The position numbers and the translations under genes are program-made. A stretch of 64,000 nucleotides of DNA from Nemania diffusa. Taxonomy: Eukaryota; Ascomycota; Sordariomycetes; Xylariales; Xylariaceae. This document shows positions 14,441 to 25,400 of the stretch, piece by piece; the stretch's first letter is position 1, and the number at the start of each line of letters is the position of its first letter. The notes under the pieces were generated by a model, which saw nothing but the letters and a program-made list of their open reading frames with translations, did not search any database and had not been told where the DNA came from. The DNA is taken from the NCBI GenBank assembly GCA_038501195.1, contig JBBPUQ010000007.1, positions 3,635,501-3,699,500 on the forward strand, written 5' to 3'.

Positions 14441-17040
14441 ATTTTTTAAACAATTTTAATATTATTTTTTAATATAAACAAAAAAAAATAATATTATAGC
14501 TAATATATTCTTTTAAAAAATAGCTAATTTATTAATAATTAAAACTTAAAAATAAAAATAAAAAATTTTATATTTATTAAATTAAATATAATTAAAAATT
14601 TTATAATTATTTTTTAATTTATTAAAGCTAAAATATTAATTATAAAAAATATAAACTTAATTAATTTAATTTTAAAAAAAACATAATTTAAAATTTAAAA
14701 AATTATAATAAAAAAATAATAATATTAAAAACTATTATAAATAAAATAATTTTTTTTTAAACTATTTTATTATAAAAAATATATAAATTAATATTGATAA
14801 TTTATTAAAATTAAAATAAATTGATATAAATATTAAAATAAAACTATTATTAGTTTTTTTTTTAAAAAAATTTATATTAATATATTAATAATTATTATAA
14901 ATATAAATATAATAAAAAAAAAAAAAAAAAAACTTTTAAACTATTATATTTAATATTTATATTATAAAATATTTAAAAATATATAATAATAAATAATAAA
15001 AATATATTTTTAAATTAATATAAATATAATTATATTTAAATATTTATTAATAAGTTTAATAAAATTATTGCTGTTTTGTTTAATTAAAAAATAAATAATA
15101 TAAAAAAATTAATATTAAAATATTATTATATATTATATTATATTTTTAATATATTAAAAATTTAATTTTTTAATAATATTAAACTATTTATTTTAAAGTT
15201 TATAAAAATATTAAATTTATTAATAAATATTAAATATAAATAAAATAATATTTATTATTTATAAATATAAAATATTATAAAAAAAATAAACTATAATTTA
15301 AATTAAAAATTATATTTTTATATAAATAAATATTAAAATAATTAAAATATATATTTATTAGTTTTAAATTTTATTTATAATTTTTTATAATATTTAATAA
15401 TTAATATAATATTTTTAAAAATAGCACTTAAAATTAAACTTTAAAATTATTTAACTTTTATATTTAAAAAAAAAATTTTTATAAATAAATAAGCTAAATA
15501 AATATAAAAATTAATTAATTAAATATAATAACTTTAAAAATTTATATATAAAACTATTAAAACTATATAAAAAAAAACAAAAAATTTAAATTAATAAAAA
15601 ATAAAAATTTATTAATTTTTTTAAATATAGCAAAATATTTTTATATAAAAAAAATTTTTTAATATATATTTTAATAACTTATTTTAATTTATAATATTTT
15701 AAACTATTTAAAATTTTTAAATAAAAAAAATATAATTATAAATTAAATATATTAAATTTATATAAAAAAAAAACTTATTTTATATAAATAAATTAAAAAA
15801 AACAAATAATAATTTATTGTTATAACAATTATAAATTTTATTATTAGCTAAAAAAATTAATAATAAATTAAAATTTAAAATAAATTAAATATTAAAATTA
15901 AAAACTTTTAATAAAACTAAAAAACTATAATATTAAATCTTATAAAAAAGTTACAACTTTAATAATATTTAATATTTTATAAAAAATTTTAAAAATATAT
16001 TTGTTATATTAAACTGTTATTATTTAAATAAATTAATTAAATTAAAACTATTAATTAAATTATAAAACTAAATAAAAATAATAATTATAAATAAATTTAT
16101 AAAAAATTATAAAAATAATAATAAAATATTTAATTTAAATATTAAAATTAAATTTAAATATTATATTTAATTAATTTTAATTTAATTTATATTAAACTTT
16201 TAATTTTTAAAAAAAATAATATAATAATTTATATAAACTATTAACTTTTATATTTATTTTATTAATTATAAATTAAAACTTATATATTTTATTATAATAT
16301 AATTTGATAATTTTTATTAATTTATAAAAACTACAATCTTTGAAATAATTTATTTTAAAAAATTTACTTTGTAAAACTTACTTTAAAAAAACTTCAGCTA
16401 AACTTTACAACTTTATTTACGATTTCATTTGTAGTTCTATATACCTATATACTTTATATAGTATATATATATAATTTAGCTTTTTTTTCTTTTTTTTTTC
16501 ATTTTAAAATCTTTAATTAATAAAATCAATAAACTAGCTTCTATGCTCTCCACAATCGTAACAATTGTATTATTATTTATTTGTTTAATTAATTTAATAT
16601 TTTATATAAAATATGCGACAAATAATACTTAAGTATTTGCAGCATACAGTATTTGCAAAATCAAATTTTGGAGAAAAAATAGTTATGTCGGATAATGTGG
16701 TAATGGCCCACCGTCAACAGTGGCTACATACATCAAAACGAAAATCCTACGCAATTACACTCCGTACTTAGGTAAATGGATAGATAAGCCGACAGCTTGG
16801 AACCGCGGGCCATATCCGACTCTCTCCCGGACCCTACGCGAAGTCGCGCAATCGCAATTCCACATTTTGTATGTTTGTAGTCGGCAGGCAGGAAGGCAGG
16901 CAGAAAGGTCTCGTGATGTGTATTTTCTGGCTTCTTTCGGCCGCATTTCAAAGAGAATGTTATCTAATTATGTCATTTTCAAACACGAAATAAAAAAATA
17001 CCGCCGTTCAGCAACCCTTTCTCATAACTATTGTGACAAG
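14441..17040. other. AT-rich remainder and transition to normal DNA; no gene
   Basis: The A+T bias continues to about 16640 and then ends within about 60 bp. Around 16701-16715 the sequence TAATGGCCCACCGTC closely matches 34806-34820, the outer edge of the second AT-rich block. From 16720 to 17040 composition is normal. Short frames exist but none has a recognisable domain or splice pattern. Confidence 0.6.
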
Positions 17041-17085
17041 GCGAGTGGTAAGCCACGTGCCAAGCCACCAGTATTGTGGCTGTGC
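17041..17085. repeat. Solitary copy of a MITE end
   Basis: The segment ending ATTGTGGCTGTGC resembles the right arm of the inverted-repeat element at 29287-29547, including the preceding GTGGT, AAGCCAC and CCAC steps. No matching left arm was found nearby, so this is a truncated copy. It lies about 190 bp from the end of the P450 pseudogene. Confidence 0.5.
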
Positions 17086-17276
17086 AGTAGGCTAGACCTC
17101 CTTTACCGCCACCGACCCTCCTTAGGGACTAGCCTTGGGTTAGTCTATCTGAAGAAATCCCTTCTGTTTTGATGAATTGAAGCTATTGTGACCCTCGTCA
17201 GGCCTCTACACCGCAGTGTGTGTGATTTACACGTTCCGTTTCACTATCAAATGCGCAATAGACATTACCAGCACTG

Positions 17277-18240
17277 TTAAAAATCGATCTTGGACCTAGG
17301 GATAGCATGATGGCTACTACATTGCTCCGTTGAAGCGGGTGGACATTCAGGTGTCGCAGTGCTCTCGTAATCATGGTAGATGGCTGCAGCCAGCATCCTA
17401 GCCTCCATCGTGGCCAGCGCCTTGCCCAAGCAGATGCGGCCACCACAGCCGAAGGGCATCAGCTGCGCCTCCCACAGTTCGAGGAGCTCCTCGTCCCTTT
17501 CTTCGTTGGGCGACCCTAGCCACGTTTGAGGCGAAAAAGCTGCCCTTCAGGGAAGAGGTCCTCGTCTTGGTGTAGGCTCACTACGTAACTCGTCACGATG
17601 GTGGCCCCGGGCACGAACACCCCCGAGATCGTGCTGCCGCCGTCGGGTACGATACGCTCGGCTCGTCCGCTCGAGGCTGGATACAGGCGGTATACCTCCC
17701 GCAAACACTCCTCGAGTATAGGCGCTCGCGAGTTCACCTCCGCAAACGACAGCGCTGGCGGGCCGAGGAATCGTAGGTCTTTAAGGTCCTCGGGGATTTC
17801 ACGCTCCTTGCAAAGGCCCTCGAGACTGTGGGTGGAGTGGTAGGGACCGAAGTCGAGATACGCGATGATGTCCATGGCCAACCAGTCCGTCAGGGCGTAG
17901 ACGTCGACCACGCCGCCCTTGCCATCCAAGTGCTCAAGGACGGTAATGCAGCTGCCACTCACGAACTTCTCAAGCTCGGGAAGCTTGTAGATGGTGGTGG
18001 CCTGGTAAAGGCCAACGTTAGCTCCCGCTTGTCGCGATGCTCCCAGTAGGACTTGGCGGCAAACATGGAACGTTGGCCGCCGTAGGCTGTAAAGTGGTCA
18101 AAATAGTTGCTCTTAGACCACTCGGTGGTCACCATGTACACCTTGCGGATGTCCTGGCGCGTTGACACTGACACCTCGTTAGGCGAGATACACATCACAG
18201 GACCATGGCGCCGGTACCACTGAAGCATCTCGGGATGGTG
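17277..18240 (-). pseudogene. Cytochrome P450 pseudogene, frameshifted and missing the I-helix
   Basis: The frames together resemble a fungal secondary-metabolism P450. Reading on the minus strand there is an N-terminal part (WYRRHGPVMCISPNEVSV, near 18225), the phrase TIYKLPELEKFVSG (near 17975), a K-helix-like EECLREVYRLYP with the acidic-arginine step (near 17710), and the heme ligand loop FGCGGRICLG (near 17445) with its cysteine. Two frame breaks are visible: one near 18020-18035, and one in a run of five T (minus-strand sense) near 17541. The oxygen-binding I-helix (AGTDTT-type) and about 150 residues around it are absent between the DFGPYHSTHSLEG and LSFAEVNSRAP segments, so no functional enzyme can be made. 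There are 95 bp between it and the NRPS end, in the same orientation, so it was probably a tailoring oxidase of that pathway. Family and frame breaks are certain; substrate is unknown. Confidence 0.8.
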
Positions 18241-18342
18241 AGGTCATAGATTGTACGGCTCATGTAAACGACTAGGTTGTAGGAATTCCTCCAAAACTCA
18301 TAAAGCAGCAGGAGCCGTCATAAATCCGGGTTTCTCGACATC

Positions 18343-20658
18343 TTATTTAGCGTCAAAAATAAGATGAATCCCATTTTCAACCATATTTTTTCCAATATTA
18401 TCCTGCAAATGAGCAGCTTGTAACCGCCTCGTGGGGTAGGTAAATATGTCCCGCACATGCAAAGTCAATCCCTGTCGCTGGCAAGATTGAGCTAGCTTGA
18501 CAGCAACGATCGAGTCGCCTCCGATGTCGAAAAACGACGCGTCGTCGTTGCTTACACATTCTGGAGTTAAGGGGCCTGGAAGAACCTCCATCCATAGTTT
18601 ATGCAGCGAGCGGAGTATATCTTCCGACTCTCTCTTCTGAGGTCCGCTGGTATCGTTGGCACGGTTCATCGCTGTTTCGACAGTGATCGATTTGCTTTTG
18701 CTGTTATATCTTTCTTGCCGAATTTTGCTCATTATTAAAGATATGGATTCACGTGGCTGCTTGATGGAGCTGAGCGTGCGCGATTCGTCTGCATAGATGG
18801 AGTCGATCACATCACAAAGTAGCGAGGCCAGCATAGATGCACACTCACCTGGGATTCGCGCGGCACTGTAGTAGAAATTAAGCTGTATCTCGTGCGGTCC
18901 AGGGACGGTCGTGATCCAGCAGTCGACCACGTCGTCGCAGAGGGCAGGGTACGAGGCACTCCCTTCAAACGACCAAATGGTATCACGTTCACTCAGGCTT
19001 ACACTTTGCAGATTCCTGCCGGTAAAGGCACTATCCTCAATATTCCTATGATGCAACACGCTACCAAATCTTGTGCCTGTCGGCCAATTCATTATCTGGC
19101 TGACCTCGGGAAGACTGGTGGTTTCGTATGGCATGATTGAAGTTTGCTGTTTTTGGAGCTGCCGGAGCAAATCAATAACAGTCGATGAGCCCAGGTAAGA
19201 GAACGAGACGCGGTTGGGCACCACGTTGAGACAAGCTCCTGTCATCTCGCCCACTTCTGCTAACTCTGCATTGCGGCCGAAGACCAAGGAGCCGAACACG
19301 ACGTCCTTGCTACTCGAAAGCCACGATAATACGATTGACCAAGCAGCTTTGACCACGATAGCGAATGTGACATTACCCAGTCGCGTACTGTAAAGCGGCA
19401 TCTTACGCATATATCTGCTGTCGAGAAACAGCATATGTCCTTGCTGCTTGGTCCCTGATGTGAAAGACGTCATCGTCGCATCTTTCAAGAGTCTCGCCCA
19501 GAAAAGGGGCATGTCAGGGTTCATAGACGTTTTGATGACGTGGCTGATAAAGCGAGAGAATGGCGGGACTGGTCGAGAGCCGTCAATACTTCGTAAAATA
19601 TACGCTTGGCGGAGATCATCAAATATCCTAGTCCAACAAAACCCATCGTATTGGGCATGTGACATACCCATGCCTAGAATGCATCCGCTGTTTCCACCCT
19701 CCGAATATGATGATACTCGGAATCTTGTCAGTGGATGCCCAAGCTGAACGGGTTCGGAGTCGTCGCGATCCAGCAGCCTGGTAAAGGTCACTTCCGAATT
19801 ACAGGATTCCAAACTCTCGAAATTCGTAAGGGCCGGGGTGTAGGGGTGGATTTGTTGGACAAAGCAATTGTCGATGACCAAAAAGGACGTCCGGAGCGTT
19901 GCGTGTCGCTGTATCAATAGGGCACAGGCAGTTCGCAGGCGCTCTAGGTCAACTGCACCCTTTATACGTATGAGGAACCACGCGTAGAAGGCCTTTTGTT
20001 TCTTGAGGCCCTGCAGTACTACTGCACTTTGGAAAGAGGTGCACGGAAACATGTCAACAGCGTCAGCGTTGTAGATGACATTTTTGCTCGCGGGATCTTG
20101 TAGAGCCTTGCGAGCTGTCTCGGATAGTAAAGAAAAGGGCTCTGGATCGTCGTTGCTCTGTAGTGAGGCTTGACCGTTGCATGAATCTGACTCGAGGCAA
20201 TGGGCCATGGCTGACAGGGTCGGTGCCGAATAGATCTGAGCCACGGGGAGTCTGTAGCCACTCGTGCGCGCTAGCGTGGCCAGCTTGATGACGGCGAGGG
20301 AGTCTGCGCCTCGATCAAAAAAATCATCATTTGCTTTGATCGACTCTTTTACTAAACCGAGGGTAGAGGCCCAAAAGTCGCGCAGTACGGTCTCACTGTC
20401 GGTCAAAGAGTACGAGACCAAGTTTCCTGATAACCCCTTTGACGAGGTGCTTGTCTGAGTTTTTGAATCCACCTTTGCAGTAGTGTTAGATACTACCCAC
20501 TCAGAATAGGCGGCTCTCAGCGATTTGAAGTCCACCTTACCCGCGTTGGATAACGGCAGGCGGGTGACTATCACGAAGATTTGCGGTACCATATACCGTG
20601 GCAGCTGGGTTTTGAGCTGTGTCTGCAGTCGCTGAAACTCCCTAGTATCTGACTGCAT
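18343..20658 (-). CDS. NRPS 3' part: A2 end, T2, C3, terminal T3
   Basis: The frame opens with the A-domain tail (LPRYMVPQIFV, then A10 LPLSNAGKVDFKSLR). T2 carries its serine in DRGADSLAV. C3 starts at MFPCTSFQSAVV and has SHAQYDGFC at the catalytic position, so the first histidine of HHxxxDG is a serine. The second histidine and the DG pair remain, a form that also occurs in C domains near the end of fungal NRPSs. T3 has FDIGGDSIVAVKLA with the attachment serine, and the protein ends about 50 residues later. No thioesterase or reductase domain follows, so release would rest on C3 or an outside enzyme. If translated alone from 20658 it would give 771 residues. It is more likely a fragment of the broken gene. 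Confidence 0.75.
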   Translation of the reverse strand: MQSDTREFQRLQTQLKTQLPRYMVPQIFVIVTRLPLSNAGKVDFKSLRAAYSEWVVSNTTAKVDSKTQTSTSSKGLSGNLVSYSLTDSETVLRDFWASTLGLVKESIKANDDFFDRGADSLAVIKLATLARTSGYRLPVAQIYSAPTLSAMAHCLESDSCNGQASLQSNDDPEPFSLLSETARKALQDPASKNVIYNADAVDMFPCTSFQSAVVLQGLKKQKAFYAWFLIRIKGAVDLERLRTACALLIQRHATLRTSFLVIDNCFVQQIHPYTPALTNFESLESCNSEVTFTRLLDRDDSEPVQLGHPLTRFRVSSYSEGGNSGCILGMGMSHAQYDGFCWTRIFDDLRQAYILRSIDGSRPVPPFSRFISHVIKTSMNPDMPLFWARLLKDATMTSFTSGTKQQGHMLFLDSRYMRKMPLYSTRLGNVTFAIVVKAAWSIVLSWLSSSKDVVFGSLVFGRNAELAEVGEMTGACLNVVPNRVSFSYLGSSTVIDLLRQLQKQQTSIMPYETTSLPEVSQIMNWPTGTRFGSVLHHRNIEDSAFTGRNLQSVSLSERDTIWSFEGSASYPALCDDVVDCWITTVPGPHEIQLNFYYSAARIPGECASMLASLLCDVIDSIYADESRTLSSIKQPRESISLIMSKIRQERYNSKSKSITVETAMNRANDTSGPQKRESEDILRSLHKLWMEVLPGPLTPECVSNDDASFFDIGGDSIVAVKLAQSCQRQGLTLHVRDIFTYPTRRLQAAHLQDNIGKNMVENGIHLIFDAK

Positions 20659-21653
20659 GCGAGACTAACGCAGATAGGCACTAGAGGCGAGCTATTATCA
20701 AACGTCGCGAGGAAAACAACAAGCGACTTCTTATCGTCACTGGATGGCGAGAAAAAGTCTACAATAACGTTATGTTGTGGATAGAAAGTCTTGACGGCAC
20801 TCTCGATGTCGCCAAGCTCAACCCTCTGCCCGTTCAGTTTGACCTGCTGATCCTTACGGCCGAGGAAGTAGATCGATCCATCAGGCTCGTGACGTCCAAG
20901 ATCACCTGTCAAGTAAACTCGCGATGCAAACGGACAATCCGTGAGGAATACCTCTGCTGTCTTAGCCGCGTCGTTTAGATAACCGCGGGCTAGCGTCCCA
21001 GACAGCGCGAGCTCGCCGATGCAGCCCGGAGGGACCTGCCGGCGGGGGTCAGCAGGGTCTACAATCCACACTTGGCTCGACATGGGCGTGCCGATGTTCT
21101 GTACGCTAACACCGGGCACCACGTTGCGGTGCACGATAGCGTCGATACACGCCTCACTCGGCCCGTATGCGTTGAAGAGGCGCACGCCGGCTTCTTGCGC
21201 GTTGACGATGTTTTCCTCCCGTAGGACCTCTCCGCCGAGGGCGATGACCTCGACGGTAGGGGTGCATTTAAGATCGATCAGGGACGCCACGGCGGGCGGC
21301 GTGCTTATATGGTTCGCCCTATGTCGATTGATACTACTGACAAGATCATGAGAGCAGCTCCGCTCATCTTCCGTCGGTATGCACAGACAACCGCCGTGGC
21401 AGAGTACGGCAAATATCTCCAAGAGGCTAAGGTCACAGCTATGGCTCGCGAGGCTGAACATGCGCGTTGCACTGTTAAAACCGTACGCGATCGCCTCCTC
21501 CTTAACAGTGGTTGAAAGAGCCTGGTGCTCCATCATGACCCCCTTGGGCTTCCCGGTGCTCCCTGACGTGTAGATTACGTATGCTAGGTCAGACATTACC
21601 GCTTCCAGGTGCGATCCGATTACGCAGCTTCGAGGTTGGTGAAACATTTTCAT
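20571..21653 (-). pseudogene. NRPS middle part: A2 domain core (motifs A3-A8)
   Basis: This frame continues A2 after the insertion. It has the P-loop-like A3 YTSGSTGKPKGVMMEH, then A5 FNAYGPSEA, A7 YLTGDLGRHE and A8 GRKDQQVKLNGQRVELGDIE. Real homology starts a few codons before the ATG at 21653 and ends near 20690 at a phrase like LVVFLATFDNSSPL. After that the frame runs into unrelated residues, while the correct continuation is in another frame. The A-domain core motifs look undamaged, so A2 was functional until recently. Confidence 0.75.
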
Positions 21654-21659
21654 GGTCTT

Positions 21660-22440
21660 TATAGCCTCGGATGGATGGATGGATGGATTGTCTTTAACGT
21701 CTAAGGTTTAAACTGCGTAGCAGTTAGTCCTAGCTTCTACAAAAGCACTATAAACGTGGCTAGCTATTTATTATTTTATTTTATGTATATAATAGCTTTA
21801 GTAGCTATATTTTTACTTTATAAACAGTTAAGTTGTAATTTTGTATTTATTTTAATTAAAACTTTTATGTTTTATATATTTAATTTGTTTAAAAAAATAT
21901 AATATAATTTATTTAATAATATAATATAGTTTAAATAAACTAATAATATATAAAAAAATAAACTTTTTTATATATTATATTTAATTTATTTATATTTATA
22001 AAACTAAAAAAAATGTTATATTTAAAAAGTTAAAAAATAATAATAAATAATTTTATTAAATATAATTTAAATAATAAAAACTAAATTTTATAATATTACT
22101 AAAACAATAAAAAGTAACAAAAACGCTTAAAAATATTTAGAAGTACAAAATATAACATATAAAACAAAAAGTATAAAAAATATAAAATATAAAAACAGAA
22201 AATATACAAACAAAAAAAAAATCAAAATATAAATAACAAAAAGCTTTTTTTTTAAAAAAAAAGCAAGTAAATAAAAAAGAAATCTAAGCAAAAAAGCGCT
22301 GCAGTAGCGTAGTGTTAAAAAGCAGACAGAAAAACTAAAGTAACAAACTGTTAGCAAAAAAAAAAAAAAAAGCGACAGAAGTGCTGAAGACGTGCAGCAA
22401 GCTTGAGGTAGGAGGGGTAGCAGCTTTTAGTAGCAGAAAA
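21660..22440. mobile_element. AT-rich insertion splitting the NRPS A2 domain
   Basis: About 0.7 kb of AT-rich sequence (core 21760-22370) lies between A-domain motif A2 and motif A3, which are normally some 50-60 residues apart. Its composition is that of the RIP-degraded blocks, not of the NRPS. A GGAT tetranucleotide repeat sits at one edge (21668-21687), and a poly-A tract at 22358-22372 near the other. I found no convincing terminal inverted or direct repeats, so the type of element is open. The exact edges are uncertain by about 100 bp, since 22440-22540 may be insertion or degraded coding sequence. Confidence 0.6.
21668..21687. repeat. (GGAT)n microsatellite
   Basis: GGATGGATGGATGGAT lies at the border between intact NRPS coding sequence and the AT-rich insertion. 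It may mark slippage or repair at the insertion point. Confidence 0.7.
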
Positions 22441-25400
22441 GGAAGAGGCAGAAGCTGGGGAGACTGTCCACCTCCTCAGCGGTAAGAGGGATGGCAACCT
22501 CTTTATCGTGGGTGTAGAAGTGGGAGACTGGCAACCTCCATCCACCTGGATGACCTTTAAAATTGCCTGCTGGCTCTTCAGGCTAGCCTCCAATTCAACC
22601 GCCTGCCCAAACAGGTCTCTTGAGGCGAGCATGATATCGGAACCAACATCGCGAACGATGTACTCGGCTCGTGCTAAGGGTAAGCGATGATCCAGTGGCA
22701 CATAACTAGCCCCGAGTTTCAGGACGGCGAGAATAGCCACGACGGCTCTGGGCGAAGTCTCCATCCAGATTAGGATGGCCGCTCCCCGACGAATTTTGGC
22801 CTGGGTGAGTTGTAATATATGAGCAGCCAGTGAGTTCGCCTGTTGATCAAGCTGCGCATACGTCAGAGATTCGGTAAAGCCTTCAAGCGCCTGGCGATGT
22901 GGATGCTCTGTCGCCAGCTTCTCTATCATCTCATGCACGCACGCATCCGCTGGCTCAATGGGTGGCCCGGCCCAATCTAGTAAGCACTTCTTGTCGCTTT
23001 CTGAAAGTAGAGTGATATCAGACAGAAGTCTATCGCGGAGCTCTATTTTGGCTAGCTGGTGAAAAGCAGCCTCTAATTGGGCGAGTGCGCGGTTTACCTG
23101 CGCCGTGGACATGACTGTTGGGTCGTATTGTGCTCCTATACTGACACGATCACCCGCCTGGTCGACCGTCACTCCTATGAACAATGGATAAGGCTCCCCA
23201 AAAATGGGCGGTGTATTTCCCTCGTCGGCTGCTATACTAATCTCAAACTCATGAGACTTACCTGCCACCGCCCCATCTATGAGACTCGCCCCTGTCTGGA
23301 TGGAAAGGAGGCTTCCAAAATCGCCGCGGCCGTCAGAGAAGAGCTTACGTAATTTTATCAAACTAGTAAACTGGTGCGGGATCATATCAAGTGCGCGAAC
23401 TTGGATGCTTCCTAATAGATTGGCTACCGTGGCACTCCGTCGTTGGAGCGCAATGCGGAACGGGACTGTATTGATCGTCGGGCCCCTAACACATTCGATC
23501 CCATCGATTGGTACATCGCGTCCAGATAGTAAAAGGCCGAAGCACATATCTTCAGAGCCAGTATAGTTCGAAACCACAAAAGACCAGGCAGCGGTCACTA
23601 GTGTGGCTATACTCATGTCTTGTACGCCCGGGTTCCGGTTTAGCGGGAAACTGTGTTTTATATACGCTGTAGCCTGGATTGATTCAATAGCTCGACCATT
23701 CGTTTCGGGGAAATCTGATATCATGGCGCCTTGCAAAACCCCTTTCCAGAACTCGTCCGCAGCTTGGACTGTGGCCGGGTCGTTTATGTACGCGACAACG
23801 TCTTTAAAAGGTCTGGGCAGGGGCTTTGGTAGATAGGAGACATCCCGATATAGACATCTGAGATCGTCAAGCATGAGTGGAAGAGACCATCCGTCGTAGA
23901 TGGAATGGTGACAGTCGAGCTGCAGGTAAACTCCGTCATCGCGCGTTACTAAGTTATGTTGGTGCAGAGGTAGCCCATATGCGAATTCAGGGGGCCCTTC
24001 CTCATTTTGTGATTTTCGGCTATCCGCGTCGCGGAAATGTGCAGAGGCAGTCATGACGACCTGTATGCTGCCGAGCTTCTTATGGAAGACATATCTCGTG
24101 CGGAGGATATCATGCATTTCAACAAGGGCTCGGAAAGCCTTGTACAGCCTATCGAGTTCCAGCCTGCGCGGCATTAGCAGACTTAAGCATGCGTGATAAG
24201 AGCCCTTGTTCCTTTCCGAGAGGAACATAATGCCCTCTTGGAAGGGAGTGCAAGGGTAAAAATCCTCAATTGAATCAGGGCCGACACCCAGAGTGCTAGC
24301 AACCTCATCAAGCAGAGGTCGCGACGCGACACCGTTGGCTAGCCCCATTGAAGGTATGGTGATAATCCGCTTTTCTGGGCACTTTCGCGCATGGGGTACG
24401 AGAAGTTGTCTTTCGGCAACACCTGTAATTTTGATATCGCTGACTAGGGTGCCGAATTCCGCTGAGCCGATGCATTTCAGGGCGGCCTCGAGATTACGCA
24501 GCACCCGCTCCGCCATTTCCGTCGTGAGCAGACTCTCGTTGTAAAGGAGCTCAACCTCTGCAGAGCTAATGCCTTTGCCGGGAAGCGTGAGCTCGACAGT
24601 TATGGGGTATGTGCTAATTATATTTTTACCAGAGGAATCCTCTGCCTGCAGAAAGCCCTCTGAGGGTGTGATGTCGGCTTTCCCTGGCTGCACTATTAAG
24701 AGTGTACGGAACAAACAGGCGTTCTTCTCGGTCGGTCCGATAGCGCTGATGTTCTGTAGTCCGTAATGCTGATGTGGGATCATATCGATAGACTCCCGAT
24801 ACAGCCGCTGCATAAGTTGGCGGATGGACACGGCTTCGTCCCATCGAACTCGGCATGGCACCGTTATGAGTGTTGGTCCTATCATAGTGTCTATACCGTT
24901 GATAGGGGTATTGCGGCCCGAGAGCGTAGCCCCAAAGACCACATCGTCCGCTGCTGTGTGTTTGCCGAGAACAACAGCCCAGGCTGTCTGGATTACTGTA
25001 GTAGCCGAGACATCATACTTCTGCGCCGTGGCGGACACGTCAATACTCATGTTTCTGCAGAGAACTTTGTAAGTAGCTGTGTGTTCTACCACCCGTGTCA
25101 ATGACACTCTCGGAAACGGCGTGATTAGGATGTTTGCCAACCTATCGCTCCAGAACGAGACGTGCTCGGCCTCGTGATTTTCGATATCTCTGACGAGATA
25201 TCGGATATACTCTGTGAAAGGCGTCCCAGTTGTTACAGGTACGGAGTTATCAGTAACATTCGTCCGATAGTACATTTCTTGCAGGCCGAGAAGGATGCGG
25301 TCTATGGTCGATCCATCGCATAAGGCATGGTGTATCTTCAGGACAAATTTCCATCCCTGTTTGCTCTTGCCGCTTATAACTCTGCTTCGGCATAGGTTAG

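Larger units (their letters stand above)
1..16640. repeat. Extreme AT-rich block, RIP-degraded transposon DNA
   Basis: The whole stretch is almost pure A and T. The few C and G bases left sit mainly in contexts such as AGCT, ACTT and GCTA, while CpA is very scarce and TpA very common. This is the pattern expected from repeat-induced point mutation, which turns CpA into TpA in duplicated DNA of ascomycetes. No open reading frame of useful length exists on either strand. Long internal repeats show that at least 2710-14440 is two nested copies of one LTR retrotransposon. For 1-2709 and 14441-16640 I see no structure beyond AT-rich noise. The left edge of the block lies outside the window. Confidence 0.9.

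Noticed and set aside
1..16640. A mitochondrial DNA insertion or plasmid
   Set aside because: There is no mitochondrial gene or tRNA, and the LTR pairs with a target duplication plus CpA loss point to RIP-mutated retrotransposons.
1..16640. A centromere core
   Set aside because: The AT-rich block could lie in pericentromeric or subtelomeric DNA, but nothing in the sequence is specific for a centromere.
16720..17172. A 150-residue plus-strand frame next to the AT-rich block
   Set aside because: It overlaps equally long minus-strand frames, has no domain-like pattern and includes the truncated MITE end.
20640..20700. An intron explaining the NRPS frame change (GTGCCTATCTGCGTTAG)
   Set aside because: At 17 bp it is far too short for spliceosomal removal and lacks a branch site.
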